DNA of 64,000 nucleotides from Sphingobacteriales bacterium 44-61 (GCA_001898405.1 MKTW01000002.1:125719-189718), one strand, 5' to 3'. Positions 50,486-60,298 are shown, numbered from the stretch's first letter. The notes: a model not told the origin generated them from the sequence alone. Made by a program: numbers and translations.

Positions 50486-51760
50486 TCATGCCCTTTGCTG
50501 CGTAAAAGACCGGCCTGATCTTTTACCTCCGCTCCTCCTGCTGCTATTGGCATAAGCGGCATGATTAGCTGTAGTCGTTGCAGCAGATTGCTGCGACACG
50601 CCATGCATCAGCGGCACATCAAAAGGATGATCTTTTACCACCGGCACATTTTTGCCGATCAGCTTCTGAATATCTTTTAAATAGATCTTCTCTTCATAAT
50701 CGCAAAATGAAAATGCAATGCCACTCGCACCTGCACGGCCTGTACGCCCGATACGATGCACATATGTTTCCGGTACATTGGGAAGATCATAATTGATCAC
50801 ATGCGTCAGCTCATCAATATCAATTCCGCGCGCCGCAATATCGGTTGCCACAAGTATCCTGGTCTTGCGTGTTTTGAAATTATGCAAAGCCGACTGGCGG
50901 GCATTCTGTGATTTGTTGCCATGGATCGCTTCAGCACGGATACCTGCTTTACTCAGGTCCCTGGCTACCCTGTCTGCACCATGTTTGGTACGTGCAAACA
51001 CCAACGCGGTTTTAATGGATACATCCTGGAGGATATGCGCCAGCAAGGGCCGCTTGTTTTGCTTCTCCACGTAATACAAATGCTGTTGTATGGTATCTGC
51101 TGTAGAAGAAACGGGTGTTACTTCCACTTTCACCGGTTGATGCAGCAATATGTTGGACAGTTGCTGTATTTCCGGTGGCATTGTTGCAGAGAAGAACAAT
51201 GTTTGCCTTTTCGCCGGCAGTTTAGCGATCACCCTTCTTACATCATGCACAAAGCCCATATCAAGCATACGGTCTGCTTCATCCAGTACAAAATATTTAA
51301 TGTCCTGCAGGGAAATAATACGCTGGTTCATCAGGTCGAGCAAACGGCCGGGTGTAGCCACCAGTATGTCAACACCACGGCGCAAAGCGCCAACCTGGTG
51401 GTACTGCGACACTCCGCCAAAGATCACGAGATGTCTTAAATTAAGATAGCGGCCATAAGCGTTAAAGCTTTCTCCGATCTGGATAGCCAGCTCGCGCGTT
51501 GGTGTAAGCACCAGCGCTTTGATGCGATGGTGGCTCTGCTGACCGGGTGCCTGTTCCTGCCGTTGCTGATGCATTAACTGCAGCATCGGGATGGCAAAAG
51601 CGGCGGTTTTTCCGGTGCCTGTCTGGGCACAACCGAGCAGATCTTTATGCGCTAAAATAGCCGGAATGGATTGCTGTTGAATAGGGGTAGGTGTTGTATA
51701 ACCTTCTTCGCCCAAAGCCTTCAATATAGGCTCAATGAGCGATAAATCGTTGAATAACAA
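50486..51760 (-). CDS. rhlE: DEAD-box ATP-dependent RNA helicase, RhlE type
   Basis: 424 residues. The Q motif is YTTPTPIQQQSIPAIL. Motif I is AQTGTGKT, II is VLDEADRML, III is FFSATMP, V is ATDIAARGIDI and VI is YVHRIGRTGRAG. The C-terminal extension is basic and Ser/Arg/Gly-rich (SSRRSGGKRSGRSF), as in RhlE. It unwinds short RNA duplexes during ribosome assembly and mRNA decay. The start is a TTG at 51760 (MLFNDLSLIEP), since no ATG or GTG lies before the Q motif. No exact promoter box is seen. Confidence 0.95.
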   Translation of the reverse strand: MLFNDLSLIEPILKALGEEGYTTPTPIQQQSIPAILAHKDLLGCAQTGTGKTAAFAIPMLQLMHQQRQEQAPGQQSHHRIKALVLTPTRELAIQIGESFNAYGRYLNLRHLVIFGGVSQYHQVGALRRGVDILVATPGRLLDLMNQRIISLQDIKYFVLDEADRMLDMGFVHDVRRVIAKLPAKRQTLFFSATMPPEIQQLSNILLHQPVKVEVTPVSSTADTIQQHLYYVEKQNKRPLLAHILQDVSIKTALVFARTKHGADRVARDLSKAGIRAEAIHGNKSQNARQSALHNFKTRKTRILVATDIAARGIDIDELTHVINYDLPNVPETYVHRIGRTGRAGASGIAFSFCDYEEKIYLKDIQKLIGKNVPVVKDHPFDVPLMHGVSQQSAATTTANHAAYANSSRRSGGKRSGRSFTQQRA

Positions 51761-51913
51761 TGTAATAAAAATTTACTTAAAAAATGTTGGTAAGGCTATC
51801 ATCAAGAGAATGATACTTTACCTGCCTTACGTTACACCATCACGGATTTGAGTGGAATGGATCAAACAAATAGAGTGAGAGATAACATATAGAGATACAA
51901 AGATAGTGTTTTT

Positions 51914-53884
51914 TTACTGAAATAAAATAGTGCAGCTATTTGGCACCAGTATTAACTCGCCCTTCACACTGCCTTTCTGAAATTCATTGTTCTTTACAGC
52001 CATTTGCCATACTCCCTGCAGCGGCCATGTTTTTTGTTCTGCATTTCCATTAAAACAAACCAGTATCTTCTTCCATTGATCTTTCACTGCACTGCCATTT
52101 AACGTGTATACAATTAGTCCGGGTTCTGTTTTAAGAAAATGGAGATTGGCTGCAATGGCTGCCGCGCTCGTCATACGGAAAGCCGGATGCGCTTTGCGAA
52201 GTGTGATCAAACCTTTCACATAATCCACTACATCCTTATGCATGGTTTTCTGATCCCATTCAATCGCATTGATACTGTCTGGCGATTCATACGAGTTCTC
52301 CACTCCTTTTTTGCTGCGCAGGAATTCTGTACCGGCATGCAAAAAGGGAATACCCTGTGAAGTAAGCACAATGGATAACGCTAGTTTGTGCATTTGCTTT
52401 CGTTGCTCTTCTGTTGCGTCTTTGGCAGATATCGCCAGTTTATCCCATAACGTATGGTTATCGTGGCATTCAGCATAGGTGACGGTTTGAAAAGGCTGCC
52501 TTGCATAAGGCGATTTTGAATAATTCACTTTGGTATAATCCACTTGCGGATGCGGGCACGATGCAACAATGCCAAACTTCACACTTTCCTCTACACCAGG
52601 CTTGCCACTCACAAAGCCTTTGTCTTCATGTTCAAACACGCTGCCCTTGACCCCATCGCGGATATCATCGCTGAACACGGCGATCTTTTCCAGTTTGGAA
52701 ACATTTTTCTTTAAGGCCCTTACCGAATCGGGCAAGGGAGAAGAACCGGCTGTCCATCCTTCACCATATAGAAGGATACCGGGCTTTATCCTGTTCAGTT
52801 CACGGGAAGCAAGGTTCATGGTAGTGATATCATGCACACCCATCAGGTCTACCCGGAAACCATCAATATGATATTCCTTTACCCAATAGGCCATTGATTC
52901 AATAATGAATTTGCGCATCATCGCCCTTTCACTGGCTGTTTCATTTCCACAGGCAGTGGCATTGGATAATTTACCATCTGCAGTTTGGCGGTAATAATAA
53001 CCGGGCACCAATTGATTGAAATTGGAATTATCAGTAAGCCCGGTGTGATTATACACCACATCCATTACCACTTTCATTCCATTTTCATGAAGCGCTTTTA
53101 CCAGTTGCTTGAATTCTTTGATCCGCGTGGCGCCATTGTAGGGATCAGTGGCATAAGAGCCTTCAGGCACATTATAGTTCAGCGGATCATAACCCCAATT
53201 GTATTTTTTACCCGGATTGGTTTCATCGATCGAATTATAATCAAAAAATGGCAGCAGGTGAATATGGGTCACACCCATTTCCTTGAGATGGTCCAGCCCG
53301 GTAGATAGCCCGGCTGCATTAACGGTCCCTTTCTCCGCCAGCCCCAGGAATTTTCCTTTTTGACCGATGCCTGAATGGGCATCTATACTGGCATCACGGA
53401 CATGCAGCTCATAAATGACAGCATCGGTTGCCTGCGGCAATGCAGGACTTCCATCATGCTCCCATCCCTGCGGATTGGTTGAAGACAGATCGATCACCAT
53501 AGCGCGTTTGCCATTGGCACCGGTAGCTTTTGCATAAGGATCTGGCACTTCAGCCATCCATTGTCCATCGATCAATGCACTGAATGCATAAAACCGGCCT
53601 TGCTGATCGCCCGTAAGAGTGATGCTCCAGGTGCCATCCTTATCTTTCTTCATTTCCTTTTCCTGCAAAGGCTCACCACCAATTCCTTCTGCATAAAGAC
53701 GCAATTGCACTTTCTCTGCTGTAGGCGCCCATATCCTGAAAGAAGACCGGGCAGCAGAATAAGTAAGCCCCAGGTCCCGGCCTGTATAAACCGGATAGGA
53801 CACATAGTTCCTTACATCTTTTACTTGTGAATTGGAAGATAGAAATGGAATAAGAAAACCAACGAGCATGAACGCCTGTTTCAT
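51914..53884 (-). CDS. pulA: Type I pullulanase (GH13), secreted
   Basis: 656 residues. A signal peptide (MKQAFMLVGFLIPFLSSNSQ) is followed by a CBM48-type domain (FRIWAPTAEKVQLRLYAEG) and the GH13 barrel: YNWGYDPLNYN is the pullulanase signature, DVVYNH is region I, and FRVDLMGVHD holds the Asp nucleophile. The acid/base Glu is in LLYGEGWTAG and the third Asp in ECHDNHTLWDKL. It debranches alpha-1,6 links in pullulan, starch or glycogen. It is not in a recognisable SusCD locus, so it may serve internal or periplasmic glycogen breakdown. Confidence 0.95.
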   Translation of the reverse strand: MKQAFMLVGFLIPFLSSNSQVKDVRNYVSYPVYTGRDLGLTYSAARSSFRIWAPTAEKVQLRLYAEGIGGEPLQEKEMKKDKDGTWSITLTGDQQGRFYAFSALIDGQWMAEVPDPYAKATGANGKRAMVIDLSSTNPQGWEHDGSPALPQATDAVIYELHVRDASIDAHSGIGQKGKFLGLAEKGTVNAAGLSTGLDHLKEMGVTHIHLLPFFDYNSIDETNPGKKYNWGYDPLNYNVPEGSYATDPYNGATRIKEFKQLVKALHENGMKVVMDVVYNHTGLTDNSNFNQLVPGYYYRQTADGKLSNATACGNETASERAMMRKFIIESMAYWVKEYHIDGFRVDLMGVHDITTMNLASRELNRIKPGILLYGEGWTAGSSPLPDSVRALKKNVSKLEKIAVFSDDIRDGVKGSVFEHEDKGFVSGKPGVEESVKFGIVASCPHPQVDYTKVNYSKSPYARQPFQTVTYAECHDNHTLWDKLAISAKDATEEQRKQMHKLALSIVLTSQGIPFLHAGTEFLRSKKGVENSYESPDSINAIEWDQKTMHKDVVDYVKGLITLRKAHPAFRMTSAAAIAANLHFLKTEPGLIVYTLNGSAVKDQWKKILVCFNGNAEQKTWPLQGVWQMAVKNNEFQKGSVKGELILVPNSCTILFQ

Positions 53885-54037
53885 GAAGAAATAAGTTTAA
53901 CGGATAAAGTAATCTTTATAAATATATATTTTTTTACCCGCAAACGTTTTATTAACCATTTACTTTGAGGGGAAAACCAACTGAATTAAATATTCCTGTA
54001 AATTGGCGATTAATTAGACACCACTAACAACACAACT

Positions 54038-55780
54038 ATGGGAGATTTCCAGGTTAAGAAACAGCCAAAAAAATATGATGCGGTAATAGTCGGCTCAGGT
54101 GCCGGTGGCGGTATGGCGGCTTATATTCTGGCGCATGCCGGTTTGAAAGTGTGCATGATTGAAGCAGGCCCTATGTATGATCCGCAAAAAAACGTAACCC
54201 AGTTAAAGAATCCATGGGATTCCCCGCGGAGAGGGGCGTCTACCAAGTTGCGCCCTTTCGGCGATTTCGACGCCTGCTATGGCGGCTGGAGCCTGGAAGG
54301 CGAACCCTATACCAAGGAAAGTGGCACGCAATGGGACTGGTGGCGTGCACGCATGCTGGGCGGCCGCACCAATCACTGGGGAAGGATCTCCCTTCGCTTT
54401 GGCCCCAAGGACTTTAAACGGAAAAGCATTGACGGCCTCGGTGATGACTGGCCTATCGGCTATGAAGAGGTTAAACCGTTCTATGACCGTGTAGACAAAA
54501 TGATCGGCATATTTGGTACCAATGAAGGCCTGGAGAATGATCCGGACGGCATTTTTCTCAAACCGCCCAAACCCAGGCTGCATGAACTTTTTATTAAGAA
54601 CGCCGCCACCCAGGCTGGCGTAAGAGTGATACCATCCCGTCTTTCCATTCTCACCCAAAAGCTGAACGACGACAGAGGCGTTTGCTTTTTCTGCGGACAA
54701 TGCGGACGCAATTGCAGCATGGCAAAAGCTGATTTCTCTTCTCCGAATGTATTGATCTACCCTGCCCTGAAGACCGGCAATATAGATGTAGTGTCCAATG
54801 CCATGGCAAGGGAAGTACTCACTAATAAAGAAGGGCTTGCTACCGGCGTTTCCTATGTGAACAAAGACGATATGATGGAATACCAGGTGGAAGGCCGTGT
54901 GGTGATACTCGCTGCCAGCGCCTGCGAATCAGCCAGGTTATTGCTCAATTCAAAATCAACCCGCCACCCGAACGGCTTGGCGAATAACAGCAACGTGGTA
55001 GGAAAATACCTGCATGATTCCACCGGTGCTGCACTGGGAGGCGTATTACCGCAGTTGTTTGACCGCAAAAGGTATAATGAAGATGGCGTAGGCGGCATGC
55101 ACGTTTATTCACCCTGGTGGCTGGATAATAAGAAACTGGATTTCCCCCGTGGCTATCATATTGAATACTGGGGCGGCATGGGCCAGCCTTCTTATGGCTT
55201 CAACTGGGGCATTGAAAACCTCAATGGCAAATACCTGGTAAAAGGCCAAAAGAAAGAAGCAGGCGGCTATGGCGCTTCATTGAAAGAAGACAACCGCTAT
55301 TTCTATGGTGCCGGAGTGGGTATGGCCGGCCGCGGTGAAGCAATCCCGCTGGAAAGCAATTATTGTGAGATCGACCCTTCAGTAGTAGATAAATACGGTA
55401 TCCCTGTTCTCAAGTTCAATGTGAAATGGAGCGACAACGAAATAAAGCAGGCTAAACACATGAAAGAGACCTTCAAGGAAGTGATGCACAACATGGGTGC
55501 AATCATTACCTGGGGAGGTGATGATGATGAAAAAAATAACTGGGGCCTTTCCCGCCCTGGCGAGATCATTCACGAAGCCGGTACCGTAAGAATGGGTAAT
55601 GATCCACGCAAATCAGCACTCAACAAGTGGAGCCAGGCGCATGATTGCAAGAACCTGTTTTGCGTGGATGGAGGGCAGTTTGTATCACAGGCAGATAAGA
55701 ATATTACGTGGACGATATTGGCGCTTAGTATGAGAGCTAGTGAGTATATTATTGATGAGCTGAAAAAGCAAAACATATAA
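54038..55780 (+). CDS. GMC-family dehydrogenase, large subunit
   Basis: 580 residues. The FAD-binding motif is IVGSGAGGGMAAYILAHAG and the GMC signature follows (LGGRTNHWGRISLRF). The catalytic His is in IIHEAGTVRMGNDP and the following Asn in NITWTIL. The sequence CFFCGQCGRNC near residue 217 holds four Cys. Related membrane-linked FAD dehydrogenases carry a [3Fe-4S] cluster on Cys, so this may be its site; that is inference. With the gluconate-dehydrogenase-3-like protein encoded 143 bases downstream it should form an alcohol or sugar dehydrogenase complex. Substrate unknown. No signal peptide is visible, so it may be carried out by its partner's Tat leader. Confidence 0.93.
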   Translation: MGDFQVKKQPKKYDAVIVGSGAGGGMAAYILAHAGLKVCMIEAGPMYDPQKNVTQLKNPWDSPRRGASTKLRPFGDFDACYGGWSLEGEPYTKESGTQWDWWRARMLGGRTNHWGRISLRFGPKDFKRKSIDGLGDDWPIGYEEVKPFYDRVDKMIGIFGTNEGLENDPDGIFLKPPKPRLHELFIKNAATQAGVRVIPSRLSILTQKLNDDRGVCFFCGQCGRNCSMAKADFSSPNVLIYPALKTGNIDVVSNAMAREVLTNKEGLATGVSYVNKDDMMEYQVEGRVVILAASACESARLLLNSKSTRHPNGLANNSNVVGKYLHDSTGAALGGVLPQLFDRKRYNEDGVGGMHVYSPWWLDNKKLDFPRGYHIEYWGGMGQPSYGFNWGIENLNGKYLVKGQKKEAGGYGASLKEDNRYFYGAGVGMAGRGEAIPLESNYCEIDPSVVDKYGIPVLKFNVKWSDNEIKQAKHMKETFKEVMHNMGAIITWGGDDDEKNNWGLSRPGEIIHEAGTVRMGNDPRKSALNKWSQAHDCKNLFCVDGGQFVSQADKNITWTILALSMRASEYIIDELKKQNI

Positions 55781-55880
55781 GCACGAATGGTGCGGATGGG
55801 TTTGAGTATTGAGCGCTGTTTTATTCAACGCGAATGGCGCAAAGTGCGAATGGCGCAAAGTGCGAATGGCGCGAATGGGT
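55781..55880 (+). repeat. GCGAATGGCGCAAAGT tandem repeat
   Basis: Two exact 16-base units (55830-55845 and 55846-55861) are followed by a partial third (55862-55879, GCGAATGGCGCGAATGGG). A degraded relative, GCACGAATGGTGCGGATGGG, begins right at 55781, touching the stop of the GMC gene. The block separates the two subunit genes and resembles the ligD-linker repeat. Confidence 0.85.
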
Positions 55881-55923
55881 GTAATTAATTTTTGAATTAT
55901 TTTATTTTAAAGAACATACTACT

Positions 55924-56586
55924 ATGGACAGACGTAAATCCCTTAAACTGATCGCGACAGGCGCTATTGCCGGAGGCGCTATTGCTACGGGTTGTACAAC
56001 CGGTGAGGAGAAAGCGAAGGAAGCAAAAGCTACGGAGCCAGCATTTAATTTGGACCGTAATCCGGAGGAATTGGTATATGAAAAGAAACTATTGGCACAG
56101 GAGAAGTTTTTTTCCGAACATGAAATGGCTACCATCACTGTGCTGGGAGATATCATTATTCCAAAAGATGAAGTGAGTGGAAGCGCTTCGGAGGCCAAGG
56201 TGCCGGAGTTTATTGAGTTTATTGTTAAAGATATGCCGCAGCACCAGGTGCCTCTGAAAGGTGGCCTCCGCTGGTTGGACCTGTATTGTTTGAAACAATA
56301 CGGGAAGGCATTTAAGGATTGCAGTTCACAGCAGCAGATTGAAGTAGTGGATGCGATCGCTTATCCCAATAAGGCGAAAGCTGATATGAAACAGGGAGTA
56401 GCATTCTTTTCCCTGATGCGCAATCTCACGGTAACGGGTTTCTATACTTCTGAAATTGGTGTAAAAGACCTGGGGTATGCCGGCAATAAACCCAACCAAT
56501 GGAATGGAGTGCCGCCCGAAGTATTGAAACAATACAATCTTGCATATACTGAAAAAGAATTGAACGAGTGTGTAAGTTTTAGCTAA
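55924..56586 (+). CDS. Gluconate 2-dehydrogenase subunit 3-family protein
   Basis: 220 residues. The leader MDRRKSLKLIATGAIAGGAI carries a twin-arginine-like RR and a lipobox (ATGC, Cys22). The domain follows: FFSEHEMATITVLGDIIIPK, EFIEFIVKDMP and LRWLDLYCLKQYGKAFKDCS. The family is the small gamma-like subunit of membrane-bound FAD dehydrogenases, needed for export and assembly of the GMC large subunit just upstream. The subunits are separated by a repeat block rather than overlapping. A palindromic terminator follows. Confidence 0.88.
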   Translation: MDRRKSLKLIATGAIAGGAIATGCTTGEEKAKEAKATEPAFNLDRNPEELVYEKKLLAQEKFFSEHEMATITVLGDIIIPKDEVSGSASEAKVPEFIEFIVKDMPQHQVPLKGGLRWLDLYCLKQYGKAFKDCSSQQQIEVVDAIAYPNKAKADMKQGVAFFSLMRNLTVTGFYTSEIGVKDLGYAGNKPNQWNGVPPEVLKQYNLAYTEKELNECVSFS

Positions 56587-56600
56587 TAATTATCCATAAT

Positions 56601-56651
56601 CATTAAATAAAAAATCAAAATCTACGTAAGATTTTGATTTTTTATTTAATG
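56601..56651 (+). terminator. Perfect 23-bp hairpin after the small subunit gene
   Basis: Arms 56601-56623 and 56629-56651 are exact reverse complements (core AAAAAATCAAAATCT) around ACGTA. The stem is AT-rich and has its own internal T-run. It lies 14 bases past the stop codon. Confidence 0.8.
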
Positions 56652-56816
56652 CTAACCCCATCTTATTATTGTCTCAATAACAAATAAATCATGGCGATTT
56701 TTCAGGGTCTTCCCTATTTAAAAATCGCTTGCTGATCGTTGATTGTTGATCATTGATCGTTATATTTATAAAGAAGCGAATCAACCCTATTTGATCAACC
56801 GGGAAAACTATCAACT

Positions 56817-57347
56817 ATGCAGCCATCAGAAGCGATAACGATGCTTGAGCCCGCAGGCTGGGTAAATAGCGCTCCGCAAGCCTGGGCAGACCTTGGCTGC
56901 GGAAAAGGCATCTTTACAGTAGCGCTTGCAAGCCTTTTGCCGACAGGCAGTACCATCAGCGCTATTGACCGCGATGCAGACAATCTTCATTTCGTTCCTG
57001 CAAAATACAAGGGCACCAATATTCAAACAGTACACGCAGATTTTACAACCGATCTTTCCCTTTCACCTTTTGATGGCATTTTGATGGCCAATTCGCTGCA
57101 TTATGTAAGGGACCGCAATGTTTTTGGAGAGTTGCTTTGTTCCTTACTGAAGAAAAACGGGCGCCTCCTGATAGTAGAGTATGATACTGACAGCGCCAAC
57201 AGATGGGTACCTTTTCCGGTAAGTTTTGTAACGCTGGAAAAATGGGCAAGCAGCCTTGGCTTCCGGAATGTAACCCGGTTGAAAGAACGCGTTTCCACTT
57301 ATCAACGGTCAAAAATGTATTCGGCAGTTATGGTGTTCAATAAATGA
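56817..57347 (+). CDS. Class I SAM-dependent methyltransferase
   Basis: 176 residues. Motif I is QAWADLGCGKGIFTVALASL, motif II is ISAIDRDADNL, the third is FDGILMANSLHYVRD, and post-motif LKKNGRLLIVEYDT follows. The compact size and the MANSLHYV segment fit Methyltransf_11/25-type enzymes with small-molecule substrates. The substrate is unknown and no partner gene is close. It converges on the EF-G paralogue. Confidence 0.88.
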   Translation: MQPSEAITMLEPAGWVNSAPQAWADLGCGKGIFTVALASLLPTGSTISAIDRDADNLHFVPAKYKGTNIQTVHADFTTDLSLSPFDGILMANSLHYVRDRNVFGELLCSLLKKNGRLLIVEYDTDSANRWVPFPVSFVTLEKWASSLGFRNVTRLKERVSTYQRSKMYSAVMVFNK

Positions 57348-57406
57348 CCGATGTTCGTTAGCCGGCCAGCCATCAAACATCGGTCAACAAGCAACGGATA
57401 ACATCA

Positions 57407-59542
57407 TCACGCATATTCTTCCTTCGCTGTTCTATTATACTCTTCCGTCAATCTCCGCTGCAAATCTCCCGGCACAGGTTCATAAGAATAGAAACGCATA
57501 CTGAATTTTGCACGCCCCTGCGTAATGGAGCGCAAGGAGGATGAATAGCCTTCCATTTCAGCCAAAGGCACTTTAGCCGTTATCTTACGGAAATGGCCTT
57601 CATTGTCCATGCCTTCCACAATCGCTCTCCGGCTTTGCAGATCGCCCATCACAGCGCCTGTCAGCTCATCAGGGCATAATACTTCCACCTGGTAAATAGG
57701 CTCGAGTATTTGCGGATCTGCCTGCTGAAATGCCTGGCGGAAGGCCTGTAGTCCGGCGATCTTAAATGAAATATCATTACTGTCAACCGGGTGCATCTTT
57801 CCATCATACACTGATACCCGGATATCACGGGCATAAGAACCCGTAAGCGGACCATTCTGCATTTTTTCCATCACGCCCTTTAAGATGGAAGGAAGAAAAC
57901 GTGCATCTATTGCACCACCCACAATGCAATTATAAAAAACCAGCTTACCTCCCCAATCGAGATTATAAGTATCACGCGCCCGCACTGTCAGGTCTTTCGG
58001 CTCCGCTATACCTTCATACCACGGTTCTATCCGCATAAATACTTCACCAAACTGCCCTGCTCCCCCACTCTGTTTTTTATGGCGGTAGCTGGCATCTGCA
58101 GGCCGGCGGATCGTTTCGCGGTAAGCAATGCGCGGTTTAACAAACTTCACTTCCAGTTTATGATTATGCTCGATCTTCCATTTAGCTACAGCCAGGTGCA
58201 TATCTCCCTGGCAATGGATCAGGGTTTGCTTCAGTTCCGGCGACACTTCCACTTGTAGTGTGGGATCTTCTTCCCGCAATTGATGCAAAGCCTGTGATAA
58301 TTTTTCTTCTTCCCCTTTCTTCAGGGTTTCAATGGCAACCGTCATATTGGGTGCAGGAAATTCGATCGGCGGCAATTCGTAGTTACGGCCTTTTGCATGC
58401 AGGGTATTATTGACATGCGTATTCTTCAGTTTCAACGTGGCGCCGATATCTCCGGCCACCAGTTCATTCACCTGCGTACGTTTATTACCTTCTACAAGGA
58501 ACAACTGGCTGATCTTTTCTGTAACGTTGGTAGATTCATTTTCCAGGTCCATCCCGCTTTTAATGATGCCTGAATACACTTTAAAAAAAGAAAGCTCGCC
58601 CACATGCGGCTCGCTTACTGTTTTATAGATAAAGAGACAGGCAGGGCCATTGGTATCGCAGGGAAGGGATTCGCCTTTACGGGTTATTTGCGGAGGCATT
58701 TCATTAGCGCTTGGGCATACATTATCGATAAACCCCATCAGCCGGCCACTTCCCATATTTCTTTCGGCAGAGAGGCAGAACAACGGGAAAAGATCATGAT
58801 TGATCATGGCTTTTTTCAAACCATTCTTCATTTCATCTTCGTCCAGTTCGCCCTGGTCAAAGTATTTTTCCATCAATGTTTCATCATTGCTGGCCACTGC
58901 TTCCACCAGTTCTTTATGCAGGGTATCCGCTTTGGCTTTTTCTTCTTCGGGGATAGGCAGCTTATCAGGTTTTCCTCCGGCATCTTTAAACTTATACATG
59001 GTCATCCGCAATACATCGATGATCTCATGAAAGCCTGCACCGGTTTGGCGGGGATACTGTACCATTACTACCTTATTACCAAAATGAGACCTGGCCTCTC
59101 TTACGGTTTTATCAAAATCAGCATTATCATCATCCAGCTTGTTTACCGCAAAGATCATCGGCGTTTTGAACCGTTCAGTATATTCCCAGATAATATCGGT
59201 GCTTACTTCCACGCCCATTACTGCATTCAGCAGCATTAATCCTGTATCTGCCACACGCAGTGCGGCGATCACTTCCCCGGCAAAATCATCATAACCCGGC
59301 GTATCGATGATATTGATCTTGTAACCGCGCCATTTGGCATGGAGCAATTTGCTGAAGATGGAATTACCACGCTCCTGCTCCAGTTCATGATAATCGCCCG
59401 TGGTGTTTTTTTCGGTGATATTTCCTTTCCGGTTGATCACGCCTGCTTCATAAAGCATGCATTCCGCTAAGGTGGTCTTACCGGAACCGGCATGTCCCAG
59501 CAAGACAATATTTTTTACATGTGAGGTATCAAACTCTGGCAT
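57407..59542 (-). CDS. Elongation factor G paralogue (EF-G2-like GTPase)
   Basis: 711 residues with the full EF-G layout: GTPase domain (1-about 270), domain II, then III to V (ELPPIEFPAPNMTVAIETLK, RPADASYRHKKQSGGAGQFG). The P-loop is GHAGSGKTTL instead of the AHIDAGKTTL of translation EF-G. Switch I has EQERGNSI instead of EQERGITI, and switch II is DTPGYDDF instead of DTPGHVDF, so the His needed for fast ribosome-driven GTP hydrolysis is Tyr. NKLD is intact. These features mark the EF-G2 clade, whose role is unsettled. No rps or tuf genes adjoin it, which agrees with a paralogue. Confidence 0.9.
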   Translation of the reverse strand: MPEFDTSHVKNIVLLGHAGSGKTTLAECMLYEAGVINRKGNITEKNTTGDYHELEQERGNSIFSKLLHAKWRGYKINIIDTPGYDDFAGEVIAALRVADTGLMLLNAVMGVEVSTDIIWEYTERFKTPMIFAVNKLDDDNADFDKTVREARSHFGNKVVMVQYPRQTGAGFHEIIDVLRMTMYKFKDAGGKPDKLPIPEEEKAKADTLHKELVEAVASNDETLMEKYFDQGELDEDEMKNGLKKAMINHDLFPLFCLSAERNMGSGRLMGFIDNVCPSANEMPPQITRKGESLPCDTNGPACLFIYKTVSEPHVGELSFFKVYSGIIKSGMDLENESTNVTEKISQLFLVEGNKRTQVNELVAGDIGATLKLKNTHVNNTLHAKGRNYELPPIEFPAPNMTVAIETLKKGEEEKLSQALHQLREEDPTLQVEVSPELKQTLIHCQGDMHLAVAKWKIEHNHKLEVKFVKPRIAYRETIRRPADASYRHKKQSGGAGQFGEVFMRIEPWYEGIAEPKDLTVRARDTYNLDWGGKLVFYNCIVGGAIDARFLPSILKGVMEKMQNGPLTGSYARDIRVSVYDGKMHPVDSNDISFKIAGLQAFRQAFQQADPQILEPIYQVEVLCPDELTGAVMGDLQSRRAIVEGMDNEGHFRKITAKVPLAEMEGYSSSLRSITQGRAKFSMRFYSYEPVPGDLQRRLTEEYNRTAKEEYA

Positions 59543-59734
59543 AACAAATGTTTTATTGTAAGCAATACTATTAGCGATGGAGCTTATTGCCGGTAGTGGG
59601 ATATCAGTATGCCTTGCGTAGTAGGATCAATGCCGAAGTTCAGATTCAAATGAAGACGAAGCCTTTCAGGCTAAAAGCCTGGATAAAAGAAAGCCAGCAA
59701 TACTCTCCTGTTGAAGGATAAGGTGAAAGCAGCG

Positions 59735-60121
59735 TTAGCTTGTCGTGGTTACGCTGAGAAAATGATTGAATTCATGTCGCAGGTCATGTAACGTGAGATC
59801 GAGCGACTGGTACTGATCAAAAAGCATTTCATGTGCTGCCAGTGTTTCTTCACGAAGATGTCCGCTGTTCACATTCATTTCAAAGTCGATCTGCCGCGCA
59901 TGCGACTTGATAGCATGACGCAGATCGTGAATGTTAATAAGCTGAATGTGGAGCTGGTTGTGTAAATGTTCAACCTCTTGCAATTGATCTTTGGAAAGCT
60001 GGTGGGAACAAATTTGCTGGAGTTCTGATTTTTCGCGGCTGAATTCATCGCGATACTGGCGGAGTGCATCTCTCCAGGCATTGCACTCTGCTGTGAGCTG
60101 TGAAGTTTCTACCTGAACCAT
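59735..60121 (-). CDS. Small helical hypothetical protein
   Basis: 128 residues, nearly all helix-forming with heptad-like Leu/His spacing (LSKDQLQEVEHLHNQLHIQL), suggesting a coiled coil or four-helix bundle. There is no signal or membrane segment. It is rich in His. I recognise no named family. It lies alone between the EF-G paralogue and dnaG. Small helical proteins of this kind are common in Bacteroidota. Confidence 0.7.
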   Translation of the reverse strand: MVQVETSQLTAECNAWRDALRQYRDEFSREKSELQQICSHQLSKDQLQEVEHLHNQLHIQLINIHDLRHAIKSHARQIDFEMNVNSGHLREETLAAHEMLFDQYQSLDLTLHDLRHEFNHFLSVTTTS

Positions 60122-60290
60122 GGGATTAAAATTTAAGAGTAAAAAAATGGGGTTTAACTCTATTCTTCCCTGGGGTTTGGATGGTATACGTAAGTTAGAA
60201 CTCTTTTGGGAATAAATTCATGGCTGTTTTTGCACAGTCGGGGCTACCGATTATCGGCTAAAGACTCAAGACTGGTACACGACTCCTGAC

Positions 60291-60298
60291 TATATTTG
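60291..60298 (+). promoter_or_regulatory. -7 box (TATATTTG) for dnaG, six bases from the start codon
   Basis: Exact TAnnTTTG match ending 6 bases before the ATG at 60305. The predicted leader is at most about three bases. No proper -33 TTTG is seen. Confidence 0.5.

Noticed and set aside
55830-55880. CRISPR-like short array
   Set aside because: The units abut without spacers; it is a plain tandem repeat.
58604-59239. 211-codon plus-strand open frame
   Set aside because: Lies wholly inside the EF-G paralogue on the other strand and has a His/Phe/Ile-rich composition typical of shadows.
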